Position numbers and translations under genes: made by a program
Source: Actinomadura macrotermitis
GTDB taxonomy: Bacteria > Actinomycetota > Actinomycetes > Streptosporangiales > Streptosporangiaceae
DNA: 64,000 nt
Assembly: GCF_009604375.1 (NCBI RefSeq)
Contig: NZ_WEGH01000002.1
Span: forward strand, 186,001-250,000
Direction: 5' to 3'
Notes under the pieces: model-generated
The model's database searches: none
The model's input: the letters and a program-made list of their open reading frames with translations, nothing else
Told to the model about the DNA's origin: nothing
In this document: positions 1 through 7,014 of the stretch, piece after piece
Layout of the letters: each line of letters begins with the position of its first letter
How positions within the stretch are numbered: position 1 is the first letter of the stretch

Positions 1-1
1 C

Positions 2-445
2 GAGCTCGTCTACAAGGCCAGCGGCGCCGAGGGCGACGGCGTCGTCACCTACGGCGAGGCGTTCGCCGTCCAGCCGTTCAGCAACATCGTCGGCGTCACC
101 ACCCTGACCGGCGCCCAGCTGGACCAGACGCTGGAGCAGCAGTGGACGCCCGCCGGCGAGAAGATCCTGCAGCCCTCCGCGAACCTGCACTTCACCATCG
201 ACCGCACCCGCCCCGTCGGCGACCGCGTCTCGGACATCACCATCGACGGTAAGCCGGTCGACCCGGCCGCCACCTACAAGGTCGCCGCCAACAACTTCCT
301 GCTCGGCGGCGGTGACGGCTTCACCACCTTCACCGAGGGCAAGGACGCCGTCCTCGGCCCGATCGACCTGGACTCGCTGATCGCCTACTTCGGCGGCAAC
401 TCCCCGATCGCCCCACCCACCCTGGACCGCATCACCGGCAAGTAA
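2..445 (+). CDS. 5'-nucleotidase, C-terminal part (gene start outside window)
   Basis: Only the last 147 residues are visible, because the gene begins before the window; the frame enters at base 2 and stops at TAA 443-445. The visible part resembles the C-terminal substrate-binding domain of UshA/YfkN-type secreted 5'-nucleotidases, which hydrolyse nucleoside monophosphates outside the membrane. YGEAFAVQPFSNIV lies near the start, and NNFLLGGGDGFTTF supplies the glycine-rich turn and aromatic residues that hold the base in this domain. The metallophosphatase half would be upstream. The end reads PPTLDRITGK with no transmembrane or LPXTG anchor, so the protein is probably free or anchored at its N-terminus. 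A strong terminator follows. The family call is firm; the exact substrate is not known. Confidence 0.85.
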   Translation, partial: ELVYKASGAEGDGVVTYGEAFAVQPFSNIVGVTTLTGAQLDQTLEQQWTPAGEKILQPSANLHFTIDRTRPVGDRVSDITIDGKPVDPAATYKVAANNFLLGGGDGFTTFTEGKDAVLGPIDLDSLIAYFGGNSPIAPPTLDRITGK

Positions 446-460
446 CCCGCATTACCCCAG

Positions 461-496
461 AACGGGCCGCCTTCCCCCGGGTAGGCGGCCCGTTTT
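461..496 (+). terminator. Rho-independent terminator after the 5'-nucleotidase gene
   Basis: A 12-bp perfect inverted repeat (AACGGGCCGCCT paired with AGGCGGCCCGTT) closes around a short C/G loop and runs into TTTT. It sits 16 bp after the nucleotidase stop codon. Confidence 0.85.
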
Positions 497-576
497 GTCA
501 CACCTCAAAACACCAGTTCGATGGACTTTGCTCGAACGACCGAATACTTGGCGTGACCTTTGCTAACTTTCCGCGC

Positions 577-1437
577 ATGCCCGGACGTCAGCACGACGCG
601 ATCAACGACCTGATCCGCGAACACCCCGACCTGGCCCTGTGGGCCCTGCGCACCGTCGCCGACATCGACCTGGAGCCCCCCGGCCCCCTGCGCACGATCA
701 GCGGCGAGCTCAACGACCGCGTCTCCCGCGACCGCCAGGCCGACACCATCCTGGCCGACGGCCCCGACAACGGCCTGCGGAACCTGCTGATCACCGAGGT
801 GGAGACCAAGCTCTCCACCCGGAAACTGGAGCAGTGCCTCCACTACGCGACCATCCTGGTGATCCAGCACGACAGGCCGGTCTACGTCGTGGTGTTCACT
901 CCCGACGCCCAGGCCGACAAGTACGCCGCCCCTGTCACCCTCACCCGCGGCGGCCTGTCGATCACCCTCACGCCGACCCTCGTCGGCCCGGACCAGCTTC
1001 CCGTCATCACCGATCCCGCCCAGGTCGTCGCCGACCCGGCCCTGGCCGCCCTGGCGCTCATGGCCCACGGCAAGACCGAGGGCGTCATCCGGACCTTCAT
1101 CGAGGGCCTGGACACCATCAAGAGCCGGGAGAGCCCCGGCGACAATGGCCACGCTATGCGATACTTCGATTACGCAATCGACGTGGCCCCCTTCTCCATC
1201 CGCCGGCTACTGGAGAGAGACATCATGCGCACCGAACTGCCCATCCGCAGCGAATTCGCCAAGACCTACATCGCCAAAGGCGAGATCAAGGCCATCCTGA
1301 GCGTCCTCGACGCCCGGGGTCTGGAAGTCTCCTCCGCGGCCAGGGAACAGATCACCGGCTGCACCGACCTCGACCAGCTCGAGACATGGGTCCGCCGCGC
1401 CGCCATCATCCAGACCGCCGACGAACTCTTCGACTGA
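577..1437 (+). CDS. Rpn-like PD-(D/E)XK nuclease-family protein
   Basis: This protein of about 286 residues resembles the Rpn/transposase_31 group of PD-(D/E)XK proteins. The N-terminal half has a nuclease-type core: an Asp in RQADTIL followed by LLITEVETK, comparable to the D...ExQ/K signature. The C-terminal 70 residues (from MRTELPIRSEFAKTY) form a separate module with an AKGE spacer and the ending TWVRRAA..TADELF. ATG 577 is preferred over an in-frame GTG at 553 because MPGRQHDAINDLI looks like the start of this family; neither has a clear ribosome site. Inside the gene a good Shine-Dalgarno and ATG at 1212-1227 would give the C-terminal module alone. Known Rpn proteins are DNases with a role in phage defence. 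The nuclease call is from motifs only. Confidence 0.6.
   Translation: MPGRQHDAINDLIREHPDLALWALRTVADIDLEPPGPLRTISGELNDRVSRDRQADTILADGPDNGLRNLLITEVETKLSTRKLEQCLHYATILVIQHDRPVYVVVFTPDAQADKYAAPVTLTRGGLSITLTPTLVGPDQLPVITDPAQVVADPALAALALMAHGKTEGVIRTFIEGLDTIKSRESPGDNGHAMRYFDYAIDVAPFSIRRLLERDIMRTELPIRSEFAKTYIAKGEIKAILSVLDARGLEVSSAAREQITGCTDLDQLETWVRRAAIIQTADELFD
1212..1227 (+). promoter_or_regulatory. Internal ribosome site and ATG inside the Rpn-like gene
   Basis: GGAGAG at 1212-1217 stands 7 bases before an in-frame ATG at 1225. Translation here would yield a 70-residue C-terminal product beginning MRTELPIRSEF. The same Shine-Dalgarno and ATG start the free-standing copy at 1531. Intragenic starts producing short inhibitory forms are known for Rpn proteins. 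Confidence 0.5.
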
Positions 1438-1530
1438 CCCGGACCGCTGCGCACACCTGCCCGCCAACAACGCGGGCAGGCTCGCACCGTGGCCCCCTTC
1501 TCCATCCGCCGGCTACTGGAGAGAGACATC

Positions 1531-1767
1531 ATGCGCACCGAACTGCCCATCCGCAGCGAATTCGCCAAGACCTACATCGCCAAAGGCGAGGCCAAAGGCG
1601 AGATCAAGGGCGAGATCAAGGCCATCCTGAGCGTCCTCGACGCCCGGGGCCTGGAAGTCTCCTCCGCGGCCAGGGAACAGATCACCGGCTGCACCGACCT
1701 CGACCAGCTCGAAGCATGGGTCCGCCGCGCCGCCACCATCCAGACCACCGACCAGCTCTTCGGCTGA
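1531..1767 (+). CDS. Free-standing copy of the Rpn-like C-terminal module (copy 2)
   Basis: This 78-residue protein is a near-identical duplicate of the C-terminal module of the gene just upstream. The DNA match starts before the coding part, at the GTGGCCCCCTTC stretch near 1489, and runs to the stop, so this is a recent tandem duplication of about 280 bp. ATG 1531 is chosen because GGAGAG lies 7 bases before it. It differs from copy 1 by an enlarged spacer (AKGEAKGEIKGEIK instead of AKGEIK), a typical repeat expansion. It ends AWVRRAATIQTTDQLFG. It has no nuclease core, so a role as inhibitor or partner of the full-length protein is inferred, not shown. Confidence 0.6.
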   Translation: MRTELPIRSEFAKTYIAKGEAKGEIKGEIKAILSVLDARGLEVSSAAREQITGCTDLDQLEAWVRRAATIQTTDQLFG

Positions 1768-1875
1768 CCCGAACGTCCGAGCGCACCTGCCCGCAACAAC
1801 GCGGGCAGGATCTTCAGCACGCTCTGAAACCCTCCGTCCCCCTACGCTCCGCGCACAACGTTCCCGGAGGCGCTC

Positions 1876-2187
1876 ATGCCTACCAGCGGCTGGCCCGTCA
1901 GCAGCAAGTTCGCCAAGAAGAACTTCGGCGCAGGAAAAGCCAGAGGGTTCCGCCAGGGCCGGGCGCAAGGCAAAGCAGAGGGCAGGCGGGAGGGGCGTGC
2001 TCAAGGTCGAGCGTTGGGCGTATCCACCAGCGGGGTCGAAGCCGTCATCGCCATCCTGCACACGCGCGGCGTGAAGATCGTCGACGCGGACTACATGCGG
2101 ATCATCGACTGTCGCGACCTCGACCAGATCAACTCCTGGATCCGCCGCGCCGTGACCGCCAAGACATCCGAGGAGCTCTTCCGGTGA
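1876..2187 (+). CDS. Diverged copy 3 of the Rpn-like C-terminal module
   Basis: This 103-residue protein starts at ATG 1876 with GGAGG six bases upstream. Its N-terminal part is a basic Gly-rich spacer made of repeated GRAQGKAEGRREG-type units. Its C-terminal part (VIAILHTRGVKIVDADYM to SWIRRAVTAKTSEELF) aligns with the C-terminal module of the Rpn-like protein, but with many substitutions, so this copy is much older than copy 2. Its stop overlaps the GTG start of the next copy (GTGA), which suggests coupled translation. No catalytic motif is present. The repeated Gly/Lys/Arg/Glu spacer is typical of the linker that precedes this module in Rpn relatives. Confidence 0.5.
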   Translation: MPTSGWPVSSKFAKKNFGAGKARGFRQGRAQGKAEGRREGRAQGRALGVSTSGVEAVIAILHTRGVKIVDADYMRIIDCRDLDQINSWIRRAVTAKTSEELFR

Positions 2188-2615
2188 CCTCGCTCAGAGC
2201 ACGAGGAGCCGGCAAGGCACCGCTGGTCCCTGACGGCAACAGCATGTTCCTGGAGTTCGCCCGTACGCACTTCCGCGAGGGGTTCACGCGCGGGCTCCCC
2301 AAGGGGTTCCGCGAGGGCTTCGGCAAGAGCTTCAGGAAGTGGTTCGCCAAAGGGTTCGACGAGGGGCTCGCCGAGGGAAACGCCTACGCCATCTGCATGA
2401 TCTTGGAAGCGCGGGGCCTGGAGATCCCTTACGAGGTCAGCGACAGGATCTACGAGTGCCCTGACCTCGGCAAGCTTTATCTGTGGGTCCGCCGCGCCGT
2501 CACCGTCTCATCCGCCGACGAGCTCTTCCGTGCTCCTGAACCGCGCAGGCCCTTGAAGCATGCGAACGAGCCCGGGGCCGAGGAAGAGCCCCTGGAGCCA
2601 TCACCGTCCTCCTGA
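2184..2615 (+). CDS. Diverged copy 4 of the Rpn-like C-terminal module
   Basis: The 143-residue frame starts at GTG 2184, overlapping the preceding stop by four bases; an alternative ATG is at 2244. The central part is a striking spacer of FREGF-TRGLPKGF-REGFGKSF-type units, in which an aromatic residue alternates with basic-Gly pairs. The following CMILEARGLEIPYEVSDRI to WVRRAVTVSSADELF again matches the Rpn C-terminal module. A 30-residue acidic Pro-rich tail (EPGAEEEPLEPSPSS) extends past it. It is the last of four modules in a row on one strand. Function is unknown; the arrangement suggests a family of small partner proteins for the nuclease-like protein upstream. Confidence 0.45.
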   Translation: MTSLRARGAGKAPLVPDGNSMFLEFARTHFREGFTRGLPKGFREGFGKSFRKWFAKGFDEGLAEGNAYAICMILEARGLEIPYEVSDRIYECPDLGKLYLWVRRAVTVSSADELFRAPEPRRPLKHANEPGAEEEPLEPSPSS

Positions 2616-2688
2616 CATGAGCCGGCCATGCTCGGCCGGGCAGCGGCGTGGCCGGTGGCACGTCCATCGGACGCGTTCGCCTGTCGTG

Positions 2689-3297
2689 TCAGGCCGGGCG
2701 GGGTCGGGGCGGCTCGGCGGGAAGGGGCGTGGCGGCCTGGGGGCGCAGGCCGTCGAAGACCAGGGCGAGGTAGCGGCGCCACAGGTCCGGGGGCGCGTCG
2801 TCGAAGGGGGTCGTCGTCTGGGTCACGGCGTTGACCAGCAGGACGATGTCGTAGCCGGTGACGTCGGCGCGGACGGCGCCGGCGGTCCGGGCGCGGGCCG
2901 TGAGCGCCTCCGCCGCCGCCACCAGCCGGTCCGTGGCGGCGGTGAACTGGCGGTCCGCGCGCAGTTCCCCGGGCATCGCCTCGCAGGAGGAGCGGTCGGC
3001 GAGCTGCGTCTCGACCGCGCCCGCCATGAACTCCAGCAGAGCCCGGCCGGGATCCGCAGCGGCGATCAGGTCCTCGGCGCGGGCCGACAGCCGGTCGAGC
3101 CGGTCGCTGAAGATCGCGGCGATCAGCTGCTCCTTGGTGGCGAAATGCCGGAACACCGTGCCCTTGCCGAGGCCCGCCCGCGCCGCGATGCGCGCGATCG
3201 AGACGTCCGTGCCGTGCTCGGCGAACTCGGCCGCGGCGGCCTCCAGCAGCAGCCGCCGGTTCCGGGCGGCGTCGGCCCGCATCTTCTGCACGGGCAC
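2689..3297 (-). CDS. TetR/AcrR-family transcriptional repressor
   Basis: This 202-residue protein has a typical N-terminal TetR helix-turn-helix (RLLLEAAAAEFAEHGTDVS, then IAARAGLGKGTVFRHFATKEQLI at about residues 15-60) and an alpha-helical ligand-binding C-terminal half. GTG 3297 is the longest start; an ATG five codons on is possible. It is divergent from an MDR-type oxidoreductase, and the shared intergenic space holds two matching GACC-N4-GGTC dyads. The natural reading is that it represses itself and the oxidoreductase and responds to a small electrophile or quinone, as in similar pairs. The ligand itself cannot be read from the sequence. Confidence 0.9.
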   Translation of the reverse strand: MPVQKMRADAARNRRLLLEAAAAEFAEHGTDVSIARIAARAGLGKGTVFRHFATKEQLIAAIFSDRLDRLSARAEDLIAAADPGRALLEFMAGAVETQLADRSSCEAMPGELRADRQFTAATDRLVAAAEALTARARTAGAVRADVTGYDIVLLVNAVTQTTTPFDDAPPDLWRRYLALVFDGLRPQAATPLPAEPPRPRPA

Positions 3298-3310
3298 ATC
3301 CTACTTCAAA

Positions 3311-3361
3311 CGGACCATCGGGTCATGTTACGCTCGCGCCCTAACATGACCGAATGGTCCG
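3311..3361. promoter_or_regulatory. Dual TetR operator in the divergent promoter
   Basis: Two 12-bp dyads, GACCATCGGGTC (3313-3324) and GACCGAATGGTC (3348-3359), face each other. The 20-bp arms containing them (3311-3330 and 3342-3361) are themselves an almost perfect inverted repeat around an 11-bp centre. The placement between tetR and the oxidoreductase gene fits repression of both. Confidence 0.7.
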
Positions 3362-3378
3362 CTTAGTGGGGTGGATGC

Positions 3379-4380
3379 ATGAGCACGATGAAGGCGCTGG
3401 TGGCCCGGGGATACGGCGGCGTGGACGCGCTGGAGCTGCTGGAGGTGCCGCGGCCGGTGGCGGGCCCCGGCCAGATCCAGGTGCGGATCGCCGCCGCGGC
3501 GCTCAACCCGGCGGACGTCAAGCTGGTCACCGGGGCGTCCAGGGACCAGGTCCCGCTGACGTTCCCGCATGTCCTCGGCAGCGACTTCGCCGGCACGGTC
3601 ACGGCCGTGGGCGAGGGCGAGGGCGCCGGCCGGTTCGCCCCCGGGGACGAGGTCTTCGGTCTCGCCCTACCGCGGGCGGTCCGCGCCATGGCGGAGCGGC
3701 TGTCCACGCCGCCCTCGCTCACCACGGGGACGGTGGCCGAGTACGCGGTCTTCGAGGCCGCCGCACCCGCCCTCGCCCACCGGCCCGCGGGGCTGGAGGC
3801 CGGGCGCGCGGCGAGCCTGCCGACCGCCGCCCTCACCGCCCTGCCCCTGCTGCGCGCCGGAGACTTCGCCGCGGGCATGACGGCGCTGATCGTCGGGGCG
3901 TCCGGCGGTGTCGGGAGCGCGGTGGTGCCGCTGCTGGCGGCGCGCGGCGTCCACGTGATCGCCACCGCGCTGCCGGAGGACGAGGAGTACGTCCGCGGAC
4001 TGGGCGCCGCCGAGGTGGTCGACTACCGCGCGGCCGGCACGGAGGCGGAGGTCCGCCGCCGCCGTCCCAAGGGGGTGGACGCCTTGGTCAACCTGGCCCT
4101 GCCCGGGACGTCCCTGCCCGGGCTCGCCTCGCTCGTGCGTCCCGGCGGGCGGCTGCTGAACACCGTCTTCCCCGATCCCGGCGGCGACGTCCGGACCGTC
4201 CTCACCACCGCGCGCCCCGGCGATCTGGACGAGGTGGCGGCGCTGGCCCTGAAGGGCGTCCTGCCGTCCGCCGTGACCCGCCGGCACCCGCTCGAACAGG
4301 CCGCCTCGGCCTACGCGCACCTGGTGAACGGGCATGTCACCGGCAAGGTGGTCGTGACGACCGAGGGCCGCCTCCCCTGA
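3379..4380 (+). CDS. MDR-family NADP-dependent alcohol dehydrogenase/quinone oxidoreductase
   Basis: This 333-residue protein is a medium-chain reductase of the quinone oxidoreductase branch. It has a GroES-like N-terminal domain (GPGQIQVRIAAAALNPADVK, then HVLGSDFAGTVTAVG) and a Rossmann domain with ALIVGASGGVGSAVV at about residue 172. The structural zinc cysteines of true alcohol dehydrogenases are absent, which favours NADPH reduction of quinones or enones. It starts at ATG 3379 just past the TetR operator pair, so induction by relief of the neighbouring repressor is likely. Its end is 30 bp from the 3' end of the convergent phosphate transporter gene. The substrate is unknown. Confidence 0.85.
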   Translation: MSTMKALVARGYGGVDALELLEVPRPVAGPGQIQVRIAAAALNPADVKLVTGASRDQVPLTFPHVLGSDFAGTVTAVGEGEGAGRFAPGDEVFGLALPRAVRAMAERLSTPPSLTTGTVAEYAVFEAAAPALAHRPAGLEAGRAASLPTAALTALPLLRAGDFAAGMTALIVGASGGVGSAVVPLLAARGVHVIATALPEDEEYVRGLGAAEVVDYRAAGTEAEVRRRRPKGVDALVNLALPGTSLPGLASLVRPGGRLLNTVFPDPGGDVRTVLTTARPGDLDEVAALALKGVLPSAVTRRHPLEQAASAYAHLVNGHVTGKVVVTTEGRLP

Positions 4381-4410
4381 GGGAAGACGGCCCGTTCCAG
4401 GTGGCGCGGG

Positions 4411-5565
4411 TCAGGCGCCGAAGAGGTGGACCAGGTAGTAGACGACCGCGGCGACCAGGGCCGCCGCCGGCATCGTCAGGATCCAGGCGACCACGATGTT
4501 GCCCGCCACGCCCCAGCGCACCGCCGACAGGCGCTTGGTGGCGCCGACGCCCATGATCGAGGCGGTCATGGTGTGCGTGGTGGAGATTGGAGCGTGCCAG
4601 ATGTAGGCCGCCAGGTAGAGGATGACCGACGCCGTCGCCTCGGCGGCGAAGCCCTTCGGCGGGTCCAGCTCGATGACCTTGCGGCCGAGCGTGCGCATGA
4701 TGCGCCAGCCGCCCGCGTAGGTGCCGAGCGACAGGGCGCCCGCGCAGGACAGGATGACCCAGGTCGGCACCGACTGGCCGTCGGAGTGGCCCGTGGTGAC
4801 CAGCGCGAGGACGATGATGCCCATCGTCTTCTGCGCGTCCTGCAGGCCGTGCCCGAGGGCCAGCGACGCCGCCGACAGCGACTGGGCGATGCGGAACCGG
4901 CGGCTCACCCGGGACGGGTTGGCCCGCCGGAAGATCCACAGGATGGCCAGCATCACCGCGTAGGCGGCGAAGAACCCGATCACCGGCGAGATCACCATCG
5001 GGATGGCGACCTTGTCGGCGACCTTGCTCCAGCTCACCGAGGACGCCGAGGCCAGGCCCGCGCCGACGACGCCGCCGATGAGGGCGTGCGAGGACGACGA
5101 CGGCAGCCCGAAGTACCAGGTGATCATGTTCCAGGTGATCGCGCCGAGCAGGCCCGCCGCCACCACCGTCAGCCCGTGCAGGCCGTCCGGCGGTGTGATC
5201 ACCTCGCTGATGGTCTTGGCCACCTGCACGCCGAGCAGCGCGCCGACCATGTTCATCACCGCGGCCATCAGCAGCGCCGCGCGCGGTGTCAGCGCCCGGG
5301 TGGAGATCGAGGTGGCGATCGCGTTGGCCGCGTCGTGGAAGCCGTTGGTGTAGTCGAACACCAGCGCGACGACCACGACCAGGCAGAGCACCGCGATCTG
5401 CGCGTCCGAGCGCAGCCCGATCGCGCCGAGCACCATGACCAGCAGGACGCCGACCGGCAGCAGCAGCCAGAACTTGCCGGGCCCGCGCCTGGCCTGCTCG
5501 GCCAGGGTGGGCTCCGGCGGGGACGGCGCCGCGGTGACGGTGGCCGGCTCGCCGGGACCGCTCAT
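4411..5565 (-). CDS. Inorganic phosphate transporter, PiT family
   Basis: This 384-residue membrane protein has about ten hydrophobic segments. It carries the paired PiT signature: FDYTNGFHDAANAIATSIST in the N-terminal half and a second repeat with SLALGHGLQDAQKTMGI in the C-terminal half, plus GLPSSSSHALIGGVVGAG. PiT proteins move metal-phosphate complexes with protons or sodium across the cytoplasmic membrane. Its ATG overlaps the TGA of the upstream DUF47 gene by four bases, giving a coupled two-gene operon, which is the common arrangement for low-affinity phosphate uptake in actinobacteria. No PHO box of the GTTCACC repeat type was seen upstream. Confidence 0.95.
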   Translation of the reverse strand: MSGPGEPATVTAAPSPPEPTLAEQARRGPGKFWLLLPVGVLLVMVLGAIGLRSDAQIAVLCLVVVVALVFDYTNGFHDAANAIATSISTRALTPRAALLMAAVMNMVGALLGVQVAKTISEVITPPDGLHGLTVVAAGLLGAITWNMITWYFGLPSSSSHALIGGVVGAGLASASSVSWSKVADKVAIPMVISPVIGFFAAYAVMLAILWIFRRANPSRVSRRFRIAQSLSAASLALGHGLQDAQKTMGIIVLALVTTGHSDGQSVPTWVILSCAGALSLGTYAGGWRIMRTLGRKVIELDPPKGFAAEATASVILYLAAYIWHAPISTTHTMTASIMGVGATKRLSAVRWGVAGNIVVAWILTMPAAALVAAVVYYLVHLFGA

Positions 5566-6179
5566 GATTCCTTGACCGCGATCGTCTCGACCGTGTTGGC
5601 CACGTGCTCGAACGCGTCGGCGGCGTCCTCCAGCCGGTCGATGATCTGCTTCAGCTTGAGCACGGTCAGGGTGTCGTAGTCACCGCTGAACAGCTGCGCG
5701 AGCAGCTTGCGGTAGATCTGGTCGCCCTGGTTCTCGAGCCGGTTGATCTCGATCCAGTACTCGTTGAGCTCCTTCATCGAGCGCAGCCGGGGCATCGCCT
5801 CGGCGGTGAGCTCGGCGGCGCGCTCCAGCACCTCCACCATGTTGACGACGCCCTTGGGGAACTCGTCGATCTGGTAGAGGACGACCAGGTCGGCCGCCTC
5901 CTCCATCTCGTCCATGACGTCGTCGATCGTCGAGGCGAGCCGGTAGATGTCCTCCCGGTCGAAGGGAGTGATGAACGTTTCGTTCAAGCGGCGCATGATC
6001 GCGTGAGTGCATTCGTCGCCCGCGTGTTCGCAGGCGCGCATCTTCTCCGCGATCGCTTCCCGATCAGCGCTGTCGCTGATGAGCTCTACGAGCAGCCTGG
6101 CGCCGGTGACCAGGTTGTTCGCCGAGTCGGCGAACATGTCGTAGAAGCTGTCCTCACGCGGCGTGAGACGCAAGCGCAC
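5562..6179 (-). CDS. DUF47/PhoU-like phosphate transport accessory protein
   Basis: This 205-residue helical protein starts at GTG 6179, chosen because GGAG lies six bases before it; the open frame continues upstream but without a ribosome site. It begins VRLRLTPREDSFYDMF and contains HAGDECTHAIMRRLNETFITPFDREDIYRLASTIDDVMD, the hallmark of the DUF47 (YkaA) family, which folds like PhoU and carries metal-binding acidic clusters. These proteins regulate the adjacent PiT transporter. Here the two genes overlap (ATGA), so equal expression is expected. The role is inferred from family and linkage. Confidence 0.92.
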   Translation of the reverse strand: MRLRLTPREDSFYDMFADSANNLVTGARLLVELISDSADREAIAEKMRACEHAGDECTHAIMRRLNETFITPFDREDIYRLASTIDDVMDEMEEAADLVVLYQIDEFPKGVVNMVEVLERAAELTAEAMPRLRSMKELNEYWIEINRLENQGDQIYRKLLAQLFSGDYDTLTVLKLKQIIDRLEDAADAFEHVANTVETIAVKES

Positions 6180-6349
6180 GTCGTTCTCCTGAGATGCCGG
6201 AACGGTCCGCAGAGGATCGTAGGCGCTACCCGCCGTAAAAAGAACCTTTGCCCCAGCTTCGACTGGTGTCCCCCATCCTCTCACTTACAAGACTGCCCGC
6301 GATCACGGCATGCACACTCGCGGCACACCGCCCTGTCTGCGCGGATGTT

Positions 6350-6367
6350 CCGTAGTCTCGGCTACGG
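6350..6367. promoter_or_regulatory. Inverted repeat upstream of the metal chaperone gene
   Basis: CCGTAG and CTACGG, six bases apart, lie about 30 bp before the start of the HMA-domain gene. The position suits an operator for a metal sensor, but it does not match a known CsoR or CueR box. Confidence 0.3.
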
Positions 6368-6397
6368 ACAGCCGAATCCGGAGGGTGACAGGCGATC

Positions 6398-6601
6398 ATG
6401 GGTGAGATTCGTTACAGCGTGCCCGACATCAGCTGCGGGCACTGCGTGCAGGCCATCGGCGGCGAGGTCGGGCGGGTGCCCGGGGTGAGCGCGGTGGACG
6501 TGGACGTCGACACCAGGACGGTCACCGTGCGTGGCGAAGGGCTCGACGACGCGGCGCTGCGCGCGGCCATCGACGAGGCCGGCTACGAGATCGCGGGCTG
6601 A
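6398..6601 (+). CDS. Heavy-metal-associated domain protein (CopZ-like copper chaperone)
   Basis: This 67-residue single-domain protein has a ferredoxin-like HMA fold: a first strand IRYSVPDISC, the metal loop CGHC (residues 14-17) and the final AIDEAGYEIAG. HMA chaperones bind Cu(I) with two cysteines and hand it to P-type ATPases. The loop is ISCGHCVQAI rather than the classic MTCxxC, so the Met is replaced by Ile, as is common in actinobacterial versions. It stands alone with no copper ATPase nearby, and a small inverted repeat lies upstream. Metal identity is inferred from the family. Confidence 0.88.
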   Translation: MGEIRYSVPDISCGHCVQAIGGEVGRVPGVSAVDVDVDTRTVTVRGEGLDDAALRAAIDEAGYEIAG

Positions 6602-6650
6602 ACGGCCCGCGGCGGGCCGGGCGGTTCGCGCCGCCCGGCACCCGCCCGTG

Positions 6651-6839
6651 CTACTGCTCGTGCGAGGTGAGCTCGCGGCGGCCGTCCGCCGCCGCGCCGA
6701 CCCCGAGCACCATGTCGATCTCGGCGAGGGTCAGCGGCTCCTCGGCCGCCGCCACCGCGCCCAGCATCTCCGCGTAGAGTTCGATCTCGTCCAGCGCGAC
6801 CAGGTCCTGGACGCGCAGATCGAGATTGTGCCGGCGCAT
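6651..6839 (-). CDS. Small hypothetical protein (62 aa)
   Basis: A frame of 62 codons starts at ATG 6839 with GGAGGTGG about seven bases upstream, a stronger site than those of the longer starts. The product MRRHNLDLRVQDLVALDEIELYAEMLGAVAAAEEPLTLAEID is acidic, helical and has no membrane segment. It lies upstream of nothing on its own strand and ends 50 bp from the chaperone gene. The EIDMVLGV segment resembles short conserved actinobacterial regulators, but I cannot assign a family. Confidence 0.55.
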   Translation of the reverse strand: MRRHNLDLRVQDLVALDEIELYAEMLGAVAAAEEPLTLAEIDMVLGVGAAADGRRELTSHEQ

Positions 6840-7014
6840 CGCGACCACCTCCATCTGCGATCCCGCCCACCCGGTAAGGCGGACGCCACCTGCGGAAACA
6901 GCCGTCGTCCCGCGGTGTTCCGACTGCACCCGTGTCCCGCTGTCAAGGCTACGCCGCGCCGCCGCGGCGGCACATGACCCATCGGGACCATTCCCGGGCC
7001 ACCCGCCCGGATGA

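Noticed and set aside
639..2615. Very long plus-strand open frame of 658 codons across the Rpn region
   Set aside because: It is an out-of-frame shadow of the Rpn-like genes rich in Arg/Pro/His; only its last 143 codons (2184-2615) have the real module.
6180..6300. PHO box search upstream of the DUF47/PiT operon
   Set aside because: No pair of GTTCACC-type repeats was found, so phosphate control is not claimed.
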